Shown here: positions 1-7,505 of the stretch, in pieces
How the letters are laid out: the number at the start of each line of letters is the position of its first letter
Position numbering within the stretch: position 1 is the first letter of the stretch
NCBI RefSeq assembly: GCF_003418935.1
Contig: NZ_QVMT01000003.1
Coordinates: 434,001-498,000, forward strand
DNA: 64,000 bases
Reading direction: 5' to 3'
Origin: Emticicia sp. C21
GTDB taxonomy: Bacteria; Bacteroidota; Bacteroidia; Cytophagales; Spirosomataceae
The notes under the pieces: generated by a model
Databases searched by the model: none
Told to the model about the DNA's origin: nothing
The model's input: the letters and a program-made list of their open reading frames with translations, nothing else
Translations under genes and position numbers: made by a program

Positions 1-896
1 AACGTAAGATTCGTAAACGTATTGAATTTGCCCTGACGGTTGTTTAAATTGAGGCTTGTATTGTACTTTGGCATCATACCGGGCTTCATGGTTTCTACGG
101 CGGTAAGTTCTTTGTTTAGCCCGGTTTTTAGAAAAGGGGGCAAACTCACCGAACCTCCTATAGATATGCTACCATTGGTACCGAAATTCTTATTTTTCTT
201 GGTTACGATATTAATCACGGCTTTGCCGGCTGCGTCATAGCGAGATGATGGGTTGGATACGATTTCGATTTTCTCAATCTGATCACTGTTCATGCTTTTC
301 AGGAGGTTAGCCAGATCGCTTTGCGACATATACGTCTGCTTGCCATCCATCAATATCAAAACCCCTTGTTTGCCTTTTACGCTGATATTATCGTTATTAT
401 CAACTGTAATACCCGGCGATTTCTGCAAAACCTCCAAAGCGGTGTTACCGTTGGCTACTATACTACCTTCAACATTTACCACCAGCTTATCGGCTTGTTG
501 TTCAATGAACGGCTTTCTGGCTGTTACCGTTACCTCTTTCAGGTTTTTGGTATCCAGTTCTAACTGGATGTTAGAAAGTTTCACCTCCAGGTTTTCAGCA
601 CTGATAACAATTTTTGGAGAATAGTATTTTTTATAGCCAACCATCGAAACAGATACGATAAACTGGTTCTGTGTTTCGCTGCTGACAAATTGTTCGATTA
701 AGAATTTTCCTTCTATATCACTTACGCCACCTTTCACCAATGTTGAGTCTTGTGCTTTTAATAATAGGACACTGGCAAACGGAAGGGCTTGTTTTTTTTC
801 GTCGTAGAGGCTTCCCGAAATCTTTCCTTTGGTAGATTGGGCAAAAGAAAGTAGACTCGCTCCTGTCAACAGGAGTGTTAGTAATAGCTTTTTCAT
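1..896 (-). CDS. TonB-plug outer-membrane beta-barrel protein, 5' part only
   Basis: Outer-membrane receptor-like protein whose reading frame runs off the left edge, so only about 298 residues are present. The start at 896 gives a lipid-free signal peptide (MKKLLLTLLLTGASLLSFAQ). Next comes a carboxypeptidase-regulatory-like beta-sandwich (about residues 25-110, with GKISGSLYDEKKQALPFASV). A TonB plug domain follows (about 130-230, with VTVTARKPFIEQQADKLVV, ILMDGKQTY and VSNPSSRYDAAGKAVINIVTKK). This order is typical of Bacteroidota outer-membrane beta-barrel family proteins related to SusC/TonB receptors. The barrel itself lies outside the window. The substrate cannot be told from this part. 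Confidence 0.88.
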   Translation of the reverse strand, partial: MKKLLLTLLLTGASLLSFAQSTKGKISGSLYDEKKQALPFASVLLLKAQDSTLVKGGVSDIEGKFLIEQFVSSETQNQFIVSVSMVGYKKYYSPKIVISAENLEVKLSNIQLELDTKNLKEVTVTARKPFIEQQADKLVVNVEGSIVANGNTALEVLQKSPGITVDNNDNISVKGKQGVLILMDGKQTYMSQSDLANLLKSMNSDQIEKIEIVSNPSSRYDAAGKAVINIVTKKNKNFGTNGSISIGGSVSLPPFLKTGLNKELTAVETMKPGMMPKYNTSLNLNNRQGKFNTFTNLT

Positions 897-1285
897 CAGA
901 TTTAATTATTTACTTAGTAATAGCTTTGTTATGTTTGCGGATGCCCTTTTGAAGCAAATGCACTGTTGGTATTATTGTTTTATTAAATGCTTTTCATAAA
1001 TTTTTCTCCTATTTTCTTTCAACTACCTATTAGATGGTGAAAGCCGGGTTTAGGTTACACTTGATTTAAAAAAACTGCCTCTAAAGGCTGAGACAGTTTT
1101 CGTCTTAATTAACCTAAACTAAACTAAATATTTTGTGCTTTTTCATAATTTTCTGATACAAACTTATAGTACTTTGTAATGCAAGGTAACTGATATTACA
1201 TAAGTGGTTTTAATATTATGATGAATGGTAAAACCTTGCATTTATTCTGTAGATGCAACGATGTAGGGTTGGGTTGCACTTGATT
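897..1285. other. Intergenic region, 389 bp
   Basis: This holds the leader of the outer-membrane protein gene and the terminator of the upstream XRE/DUF2975 operon (1068-1100, listed separately). The phrase TTACACTTGATT near 1055 recurs with one change near 1272, a short diverged direct repeat of unknown meaning. No further gene is seen. Confidence 0.5.
1068..1100 (-). terminator. Rho-independent terminator of the XRE/DUF2975 operon
   Basis: Reading the minus strand, a stem of about ten pairs (AAACTG and CTC against GAG and CAGTTT, one mismatch) with an 8-base loop is followed by seven T residues. It lies about 190 bp after the stop codon of the XRE gene. Confidence 0.6.
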
Positions 1286-1501
1286 CTAATTTTTTTTTTC
1301 GGGCACAAATTCCAGTATATCTCCCGGTTGGCAGTCAAGTGCTTCGCAAATGGCCTCTAAGGTCGAAAAACGCACGGCTTTAGCCTTGCCGGTTTTCAAA
1401 ATAGACAGATTAGGCAGAGTTATATCTACTTTTTCTGCTAAATCCGAAAGGGGCATCTTTCGTTTGGCAAGCATTACATCAAGGTTTACAATAATTGGCA
1501 T
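1286..1501 (-). CDS. Small XRE-family (YozG-like) helix-turn-helix regulator
   Basis: A 71-residue protein that is almost entirely one helix-turn-helix domain of the Cro/C1 type. The segment LAEKVDITLPNLSILKTGKA (residues 21-40) forms the HTH, followed by FSTLEAICEALDCQPGDILEF, the usual ending of YozG-like regulators. Members of this family are commonly encoded beside DUF2975 membrane proteins, as here. The gene is third behind two DUF2975 genes with 83-bp and 45-bp gaps, suggesting one transcript from the promoter at 2712-2743. The last codons run through ten consecutive A residues on the coding strand, so slippage there would only change the final residues. Autoregulation is an inference from the palindrome in that promoter. 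Confidence 0.85.
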   Translation of the reverse strand: MPIIVNLDVMLAKRKMPLSDLAEKVDITLPNLSILKTGKAKAVRFSTLEAICEALDCQPGDILEFVPEKKN

Positions 1502-1558
1502 TGTTGAATTATTTAAAGTGTTGAACAGACCCTACTGGAGTGACACTGTTGGTGTTAG

Positions 1559-1584
1559 CTCCCCTTTAGGGGTTGGGGGCGGTC
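1559..1584. repeat. GC-rich CCCCTTTAGGGG-type intergenic repeat (family C)
   Basis: A small palindrome, CTCCCCTTTAGGGGTTGGGG, in the gap between the XRE gene and the DUF2975 gene. Relatives of the same CCCCT..AGGGG core occur at 9071, 18311, 26887 and 31152. Confidence 0.6.
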
Positions 1585-2109
1585 TTACACCGTCAAATCA
1601 TTCTCCTCCTGGATCTCAACCCCACGTTTGAATATCTGAGAGATTACATAGATGATTCCGGCTGCAAGCAGAAACTGGAAAGCAGTTTTAAAATAACCTC
1701 TGTCTAACTCAGGGATAGTCTTGGCTAAGTATCCAATATATAAATCGGCAACGATATACAGTATGCCTAAACTCAGAATCAGATAGCTCAGGTTTTCAAT
1801 CATTTTCGCCACTTTCTCTGAAAAAGGCGTATTCAGATCGATTTCGTCGAGAATGCTACGCAGGTAATTCCAGATTTGTACCTGAATCAGTGCAATAACA
1901 ATCACAAACGACATCAGGCCGATATAAGGTAATAGGTGGTTGTTTCTCAGGAAGTCGAATCCCGTTCCTGTATCTGTCCAGAGGTTTTCGTTAATGAAAC
2001 CCATGATGAAAGGAACCATCACCCGACCTACATGAATGGATGCCCCGATATAAACAATAAAAGCAATGATACGTGTAGTACTTAGTATATTTTGTGTTCT
2101 GGTTTTCAT
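1585..2109 (-). CDS. DUF2975 membrane protein (copy 1)
   Basis: A 174-residue inner-membrane protein with four hydrophobic segments (about residues 13-33, 57-78, 104-127 and 139-160), matching the four-helix layout of DUF2975. It is a clear paralogue of the next gene upstream: both start MKTRTQ and end with YVI.QIFKRGVE.QEEN.LTV. The biochemical function of the family is unknown; it is known mainly from its pairing with small XRE regulators, and this gene is followed by one. The short gap to the upstream copy implies co-transcription. Confidence 0.85.
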   Translation of the reverse strand: MKTRTQNILSTTRIIAFIVYIGASIHVGRVMVPFIMGFINENLWTDTGTGFDFLRNNHLLPYIGLMSFVIVIALIQVQIWNYLRSILDEIDLNTPFSEKVAKMIENLSYLILSLGILYIVADLYIGYLAKTIPELDRGYFKTAFQFLLAAGIIYVISQIFKRGVEIQEENDLTV

Positions 2110-2154
2110 AAATGTATGTATTGAATGATTAATGGATGTCAGATTTATAATGGG

Positions 2155-2679
2155 TTAAACTGTTAATTCGTTTTCTTCCTGTAATTCTAAGCCTCGTTTG
2201 AATATCTGCGCTATTACATAGACTATCCCTGCCGATAACAAGTATTGATAATCTGTTTTGAAAATAGTCAGGTTAATGCCAGTTATAGTATCAGCTATGT
2301 AACCTAAATAAATATCTCCGCCAAGGAATAGGGCTCCTAACGTCAGTATTGTATAACTCATCTTTTGTATGGATGAAGCTACTTCCATCGAAAAAGGCGA
2401 GTGCAGGTTAAGTTTTTCTATGATGTTTCTTAAGGTATTCCAGATTTCAATTTTGATGATAGCTATGGCAATAACCAGAGCCATAAGAGAGATGTAGATA
2501 AAGAGATGTGGTTGTCTCAGGTGGTCAAGCCCCGTTCCTGTGTCAGTAGCGATGGTTTCAGTAAAGAAACCGATAATATAAGGAATAATGATTCTAAGTC
2601 CATGAATAATAGCGCCGATATAGCCTATTAGGGCAATGATGCGTACTACTTGTAATATACTTTGCGTTCTGGTTTTCAT
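2155..2679 (-). CDS. DUF2975 membrane protein (copy 2)
   Basis: First gene of the DUF2975-DUF2975-XRE operon, 174 residues, the same length as its neighbour and alignable along the whole protein. It has four predicted membrane helices. The acidic patch TDTGTG and the phrase NTLRNIIEKLNLHSPFS between helices 2 and 3 have close counterparts in copy 1 (TDTGTG, NYLRSILDEIDLNTPFS). The start is supported by a consensus promoter about 33 bp upstream. Tandem duplication beside a single regulator suggests the two copies might form a heteromeric membrane complex; that is inference. Confidence 0.85.
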   Translation of the reverse strand: MKTRTQSILQVVRIIALIGYIGAIIHGLRIIIPYIIGFFTETIATDTGTGLDHLRQPHLFIYISLMALVIAIAIIKIEIWNTLRNIIEKLNLHSPFSMEVASSIQKMSYTILTLGALFLGGDIYLGYIADTITGINLTIFKTDYQYLLSAGIVYVIAQIFKRGLELQEENELTV

Positions 2680-2711
2680 AATAGTTTTTGTTTTTGATTA
2701 ATTTGATGAAA

Positions 2712-2743
2712 CAAAGGTATATAATTATTTATCGATAAACAAT
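2712..2743 (-). promoter_or_regulatory. Bacteroidota-type promoter with embedded operator palindrome
   Basis: On the minus strand a TTG (-33) at 2742-2740 is followed after 20 bp by TACCTTTG (-7 consensus TAnnTTTG) at 2719-2712, about 33 bp before the DUF2975 start. A perfect 12-bp palindrome, TTTATCGATAAA (2728-2739), fills the spacer. Related half-sites ATTGTTTATG (2767-2776) and GTGATAAACG (2792-2801) lie just upstream. This is a plausible binding site for the XRE protein of the same operon. Confidence 0.65.
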
Positions 2744-2805
2744 AAATATATGCTAATAAATAGTAAATTGTTTATGAATAACAGTTTTTTGGTGATAAAC
2801 GGACT

Positions 2806-2848
2806 GCGTGGCACGACTCTACTCTGAAGTAGACGGGCGTGTCACGCA
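2806..2848. repeat. REP-like palindrome, family A copy 1
   Basis: Inverted repeat with arms GCGTGGCACG and CGTGTCACGC around a loop containing ACTCTACT. It is one of two such palindromes directly 5' of the RAYT transposase gene, in opposite orientation to copy 2. Confidence 0.7.
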
Positions 2849-2943
2849 TAACTAGAGTAGATGATGGGAATGGGAAAAACATTTTTCAATTCCTAGATGC
2901 TAAGTGGAATAATTAAAAGGGATAGAAAAATTGTCGAGTTTAT

Positions 2944-2985
2944 CCGTGCCACGCGTGTTTGCGGACGAGTAGACGCGTGACACGG
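2944..2985. repeat. REP-like palindrome, family A copy 2
   Basis: Arms CCGTGCCACGCGT and ACGCGTGACACGG around TTTGCGGACGAGTAG. The GGACGAGTA word is shared with the copy at 58021 and, in reverse, with the copy at 57846. It ends 103 bp before the RAYT start. Confidence 0.7.
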
Positions 2986-3088
2986 AGGCCATTGAGTGAC
3001 ACACTTTTTTTACACTTTATAGAAAGAATACCTATATTTTGCCTTTCATTGAAATTAAAAGTATTTTGCACGACTGTTGTCGAGACCT

Positions 3089-3682
3089 ATGCAATATCAG
3101 ATAAACCATATTTATCATATTTATAACCGGGGTAATAACCGACAAAAAATTTTCTTTAAGAGAATCAATTATCTGTTCTTTTTAGAGAAAATGCGAAGAT
3201 TCCTGCAACCTCATTGTGATATCTTATCCTATTGCTTAATGCCCAATCATTTCCATTTTCAAATTCGGGCTAACGAAAATTCAATAAAAACCGTTACTAT
3301 AAAAGATGAGGAGAGAAATGTTATATCGGAGGCAATAAGGATTATGTTGAGTTCCTATTCACAGGCAATTAATAAACAAGAAAGAAGGACAGGTTCGTTA
3401 TTTACACAAAATACAAGAGTAAAAGATTTAACACCTGCTCCTGTCGACTGGGAATACCCTGCTACATGTTTTCATTATATACATCAGAATCCGTTCGTTG
3501 CTTCGTTGGTAACAAAGATGGAGGATTGGGAGTTTTCTTCTTTTACTAACTATCATCAAAATAGAAACAAAACATTATGTAATCAAGCGCTAGCAAAAGA
3601 AGTGTTAAGAATAGATTTTGATAATTTTTATGACGAATCTTATAAAAACATAAATCCTGAGAAAATATTGAAAATATGGTAA
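3089..3682 (+). CDS. REP-associated tyrosine transposase (RAYT), IS200-like
   Basis: A single-strand DNA transposase/nickase of the Y1 HUH class. The ATG at 3089 is preferred over an in-frame TTG at 3077. Family marks are the N-terminal YHIYNRGNNRQ, the metal-binding HUH motif in CLMPNHFHFQIR (His-Phe-His), and the C-terminal FHYIHQNPF, whose Tyr is the likely nucleophile. The length of 197 residues fits RAYTs. It is a single gene bracketed by family-A palindromes at 2806, 2944 and 3694, the usual arrangement in which a RAYT acts on its own REP sequences. Further family-A copies stand alone at 57846 and 58021. All catalytic motifs appear intact, so it may be active. Confidence 0.9.
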   Translation: MQYQINHIYHIYNRGNNRQKIFFKRINYLFFLEKMRRFLQPHCDILSYCLMPNHFHFQIRANENSIKTVTIKDEERNVISEAIRIMLSSYSQAINKQERRTGSLFTQNTRVKDLTPAPVDWEYPATCFHYIHQNPFVASLVTKMEDWEFSSFTNYHQNRNKTLCNQALAKEVLRIDFDNFYDESYKNINPEKILKIW

Positions 3683-3693
3683 ATCAGTGAACT

Positions 3694-3751
3694 ACCGTGT
3701 CACGGCTCTACTCCTCCGAAAAAGGACCGGACACCGCGTGGGTGGCACGGT
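3694..3751. repeat. REP-like palindrome, family A copy 3 (3' of RAYT)
   Basis: ACCGTGTCACGG on the left pairs with the right-hand region containing ACCGCGTGGGTGGCACGGT. It begins 11 bp after the RAYT stop codon and is more diverged than the 5' copies. Confidence 0.6.
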
Positions 3752-3834
3752 TAATGAGCTGAGCGGTCATGAAGTTTATTAATTAAAAGCATAAGCATAT
3801 TCAAGTATATGTTTAATAATTATATCTATTAAAT

Positions 3835-4476
3835 ATGAAACCATTATCGTTATTGGTTGTAGCATTCATACAAGTTTCATGTATAGATACCAGGCAGCTA
3901 TTCACAGTAAAGGAAGAATACCCGGCATACGAGATAAAGGCTACTCATAAAAAAGTGGCTATCTTGCCGGTAAATTATGTGGATAACAGTGATAGTAAAG
4001 ATTTGGTAGGAGAGATGATAGATAGTAAGACAGACCCACTCATCAGGCAAGAAGAAAGAGCCAACAAGTTTCAACATATCATTTATGAAGAATTGTATAG
4101 ATTAAATAAGAAGACTGACTGGCAAACCGATAAAGCAACAAACCGTATTTTGAAGGAGAAAAACATCAGTTTTCAGGACATCAGTAGACTATCTAAGACT
4201 GAAATAGCTAATAAACTGGATGTAGATGCTGTGGTTTATTTTGATTTTGCCTTTAAAATCGAAACCGTAAATAAAGAAGATAAAAAGAAAGCTCTACTTA
4301 CAAATGGGAATGATGTTAAGAATGTTGTGGAAGTGACGGTAGAGATTTATAGTACTATAGCCAATGATCTGGTATGGAGAGGAACAAGTATGGTTGACAG
4401 ACAAAAGATTTATTCACCAACACTATTCAAGGATTTGATAGGTCGTCAGTTAGAGCCTGTTTTGCCGTTTAATTGA
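3835..4476 (+). CDS. Putative lipoprotein, paralogue of the next gene
   Basis: A 213-residue protein of unknown function. The N terminus MKPLSLLVVAFIQVSC looks like a lipoprotein signal with the modified Cys at residue 16. The body begins KATHKKVAILPVNYV and later has LSKTEIANKLDVDAVVYFDF. The motif pattern (beta strand ILPV, then a long helix, then DAV.Y.D) recalls periplasmic lipoproteins of the CsgG/GNA1162 kind, but this is only a fold-level guess. It lies 25 bp ahead of a homologous gene, so the two are probably one transcript. Confidence 0.65.
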   Translation: MKPLSLLVVAFIQVSCIDTRQLFTVKEEYPAYEIKATHKKVAILPVNYVDNSDSKDLVGEMIDSKTDPLIRQEERANKFQHIIYEELYRLNKKTDWQTDKATNRILKEKNISFQDISRLSKTEIANKLDVDAVVYFDFAFKIETVNKEDKKKALLTNGNDVKNVVEVTVEIYSTIANDLVWRGTSMVDRQKIYSPTLFKDLIGRQLEPVLPFN

Positions 4477-4501
4477 TTAAAAGTTTAACCATAAATAATA
4501 A

Positions 4502-5173
4502 ATGAAGAAAGGATTTTTACTGGTGTTGACAATTATAAGTTTATCTTGTTTAAATAAAAGGGCTCTGTTTACTGAAAAAGAATTGTATGATACTGATGAG
4601 ATAAAAGCTACACATAACAAAATAGCGATTTTGCCTGTTAATTATGTTTTTAATAAAGATGGTGAGATGCTAATCGAGAAGATATTTACCAGTAATGACC
4701 CCACAAAAGCTATTACCAATCAGGAAGATGTCGGGCATAGGATACAACGTATTTTGTATGAAGAGTTTGCAGCGTATCATAAAGAAGTAGTTTGGATGAG
4801 CGATGAAAAAGTGAATGGCAAACTGAACGAAAAAAACATTAATTATGAGGATTTAAGACGTTTGTCGAAAGCTGAGATAGCTAAAGCGCTAGAAGTCGAT
4901 GCCGTAATTTATTGCGATATTTTTGTTAGTTCAACCAAAGTAAACAGAGTTAGCGCCGGACCCGGGATACCATCGATACCTCTGAATGGCACTTCTGGCA
5001 TTTATTCAGATAAAGTACCAAAAGTTGAATTTACTGTAGAAATTCATAGCGGAATAGAAGAAGATTTACTCTGGAAGGCAAAAAGCGTTTTTAACAGAGA
5101 CAGGTTTTATGTAGAACGATCTTTTAGAAAAGTTATTAAGTCAGACCTGTCACCGATTCTGCCTTTAAATTAA
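4502..5173 (+). CDS. Putative lipoprotein, paralogue of the previous gene
   Basis: A 223-residue homologue of the preceding gene. It shares the signal peptide with Cys16 (SLSC), the block EIKATHNKIAILPVNYVF, the block LRRLSKAEIAKALEVDAVIY, and the ending LSPILPLN (against LEPVLPFN). It carries an extra Gly/Pro/Ser-rich loop (about residues 155-175) that the first copy lacks. The function is unknown. Tandem lipoprotein paralogues usually arise by local duplication, and the two have diverged considerably. nadE follows after 35 bp without an obvious terminator. Confidence 0.65.
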   Translation: MKKGFLLVLTIISLSCLNKRALFTEKELYDTDEIKATHNKIAILPVNYVFNKDGEMLIEKIFTSNDPTKAITNQEDVGHRIQRILYEEFAAYHKEVVWMSDEKVNGKLNEKNINYEDLRRLSKAEIAKALEVDAVIYCDIFVSSTKVNRVSAGPGIPSIPLNGTSGIYSDKVPKVEFTVEIHSGIEEDLLWKAKSVFNRDRFYVERSFRKVIKSDLSPILPLN

Positions 5174-5208
5174 TTGAACTTACCATTATAAGGTAATAAC
5201 ACAAAACA

Positions 5209-7236
5209 ATGAAACTAATAAAAGTTGCTGCCGGAACACTTAACCAGACGCCTTTAGCCTGGGAACAGAACCGCAAAAATATCATCGATTGTATCAAAGA
5301 AGCTGATAAGCAAAATGTGAGCCTGCTATGTCTGCCTGAATTGTGCATTACAGGTTATGGATGCGAAGACGCGTTTTACTCATTTGATGTAGCCGAACAA
5401 GCCAAAGAAAGTCTGCTTGAGATTGTGCATCATACCTCAGGCATGATAGTATCGGTGGGATTGCCTTTGCGTTTTAATAATAAAATCTTCAATACCTCGT
5501 GCCTGATTGCCAACAAGCGCATTCTGGGGTTTGTATGCAAGCAGCACCTGCCTAATTATGGTGTTTTTTATGAGGACCGTTGGTTCCATCGCTGGCAAAC
5601 GGGGCTAAGAGATGAAATAGAAATCGACGAATTTAAGTATCCGATAGGGGATCTGGTTTTTGAATTGAGTGGTGTTCGCATCGGCTTTGAGATATGTGAA
5701 GATGCCTGGGTAGCTAACCGTCCGGGCAGAGTATTGTTTGATAGAGCCGTAGATATTATTCTGAATCCAAGTGCCAGTCCGTTTTCGTTCTCAAAGTTTA
5801 TGACCCGTGAGCGATTTGTGATTGATGGCAGCCGTTCATTCTCCTGTAGTTACATCTATACCAATCTATTGGGTAATGAATCCGGACGTTTGATTTTCGA
5901 TGGTGATGCCATGATTGCCTCAGATGGAAATCTTCTGGTTTCTTCGCCTCGTTTTGGCTACAATGATTTTTATGTAACGAGTGCTACGATAGACATCGAA
6001 GCCCCAAAGGTGAACCATTCCCAAATCAAATCTCCGATTATTGCCAGTACCTGGAGAGTACTCGCACTTTTCGATTTTCCTGAGATTAAACCTGTAGCCA
6101 ACCAGTATGCCGAATTAGAAAAATTTGAAAGGGGAGGGCATCTGAAAGAAGAAGAATTTGCCCGTGCGGTATCATTGGCTTTGTTTGATTACCTGCGTAA
6201 ATCACGTTCACAAGGTTTTACAGTATCCTTATCCGGCGGGGCAGATTCTTGTGCCTGTGTAGCTTTATGTGGCTTAATGATTCGTCTGGCAGATGAAAGC
6301 ATTGGTTTGGAAGCTTTTAAAAATAAATTGTCTTATATTAAGAAAATTCAATCTTGTAATACGGTAGAAGAAGTTACCAAAGAACTGATTCACAGTATTT
6401 ATCAAGGTACTGAAAACAGTTCGACAGATACCTACGAATCGGCAGAAAGTCTGGCGAAATCAATAGGAGCCACTTTCTATAATGTCAATATTAATGGCCT
6501 GGTTGAATCTTACACAGGTTTAATAGAAAATCAGATTGGACGTAAGCTATCCTGGGAAACAGATGATTTGCCGTTGCAAAATATTCAGGCAAGGGTACGT
6601 GCCCCGAGTGTATGGTTATTGACCAACCTATACAATCACTTGTTATTGGCTACCTCAAACCGCTCAGAAGTAGCAGTGGGCTATTGCACAATGGATGGCG
6701 ACACAGCTGGGAGCATCAACCCGATTGCAGGTATTGACAAATACTGGCTAAAACAATGGTTGGTCTGGCTGGAAACTATCGGCTGTGAGGTAAAAGGCAA
6801 ACATATCAAGATAGAAGGTTTGCATAAGGTAAACACGCTGCAACCAACAGCAGAGCTTCGTCCGCTGGAAACAAAACAGACCGACGAAAAAGACCTGATG
6901 CCTTACGAAGTACTAAATGAGATTGAGAGAGTGGCCATCAGAGATAAAAAGCCTCCTTTGGAATGTTTACTATTCATGGAAGCTCAATTTGCTGACCGTT
7001 TCGACCGCGATATTCTGGCCACATGGGTAGAACGATTCTTCAGACTCTGGAGCCGCAACCAATGGAAACGCGAACGCTATGCCCCAAGCTTCCATCTGGA
7101 TAGCCATAACCTTGACCCTAGAAGCTGGTGCCGCTTCCCGATTCTGAGTGGTGGTTTTGAAAAAGAACTCGAAGATATGAGAGAGTATCTGGCTAAAGGA
7201 GATAAGAGGAAGGTTAAGGGGAGAATTGGGTTTTAA
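5209..7236 (+). CDS. nadE: NAD(+) synthase, glutamine-hydrolysing
   Basis: Catalyses the ATP-dependent amidation of deamido-NAD to NAD with ammonia from glutamine, the last step of NAD biosynthesis, in the cytosol. The 675 residues hold an N-terminal nitrilase-type glutaminase (residues 1 to about 290) with the Glu-Lys-Cys triad visible as Glu44 (LPEL), Lys111 (CKQHLPNYG) and Cys163 (FEICEDAW). The C-terminal synthetase has the PP-loop SLSGGADSCA near residue 342. LLATSNRSEVAVGYCTMDGD and DKYWLKQWLVW are typical synthetase segments. The length fits the long, glutamine-dependent form. A perfect hairpin with a T tract at 7300 likely ends the transcript. Confidence 0.95.
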   Translation: MKLIKVAAGTLNQTPLAWEQNRKNIIDCIKEADKQNVSLLCLPELCITGYGCEDAFYSFDVAEQAKESLLEIVHHTSGMIVSVGLPLRFNNKIFNTSCLIANKRILGFVCKQHLPNYGVFYEDRWFHRWQTGLRDEIEIDEFKYPIGDLVFELSGVRIGFEICEDAWVANRPGRVLFDRAVDIILNPSASPFSFSKFMTRERFVIDGSRSFSCSYIYTNLLGNESGRLIFDGDAMIASDGNLLVSSPRFGYNDFYVTSATIDIEAPKVNHSQIKSPIIASTWRVLALFDFPEIKPVANQYAELEKFERGGHLKEEEFARAVSLALFDYLRKSRSQGFTVSLSGGADSCACVALCGLMIRLADESIGLEAFKNKLSYIKKIQSCNTVEEVTKELIHSIYQGTENSSTDTYESAESLAKSIGATFYNVNINGLVESYTGLIENQIGRKLSWETDDLPLQNIQARVRAPSVWLLTNLYNHLLLATSNRSEVAVGYCTMDGDTAGSINPIAGIDKYWLKQWLVWLETIGCEVKGKHIKIEGLHKVNTLQPTAELRPLETKQTDEKDLMPYEVLNEIERVAIRDKKPPLECLLFMEAQFADRFDRDILATWVERFFRLWSRNQWKRERYAPSFHLDSHNLDPRSWCRFPILSGGFEKELEDMREYLAKGDKRKVKGRIGF

Positions 7237-7299
7237 ATGAAAATAGTAGATGCTTTTGATAATTTCAATCAGTAGTATTCGCTTGATATGATAATAGGT

Positions 7300-7329
7300 A
7301 GAGACAGGGCATTGCCCTGTCTCTTTTTA
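7300..7329 (+). terminator. Hairpin terminator after nadE (family D-like)
   Basis: A 25-bp perfect palindrome with arms AGAGACAGGGCA and TGCCCTGTCTCT followed by TTTTT. The AGAGAC..GTCTCT ends match the family-D repeat at 49394, so this terminator may derive from that repeat. Confidence 0.75.
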
Positions 7330-7505
7330 TGCACTTGTAAATCTAGCCAGGATGGTTCTCATCATAAGACAAGACTCCTCAGATTAATAATTATGAACCG
7401 ATTATTTCCCATCCCCCACATTATAGGGCAATTGCCGTATTGAACAAAAGACAAATAGGGGTTTAATTTGTGGCGAATCTTATTCGCACTAAAACCCAGA
7501 CCATA

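Larger units (their letters stand above)
2680..3076. other. Intergenic region with promoter and REP palindromes, 397 bp
   Basis: Contains the DUF2975 operon promoter (2712-2743), AT-rich half-sites, and the two family-A palindromes 5' of the RAYT gene (2806-2848 and 2944-2985). No additional gene is seen. Confidence 0.6.
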
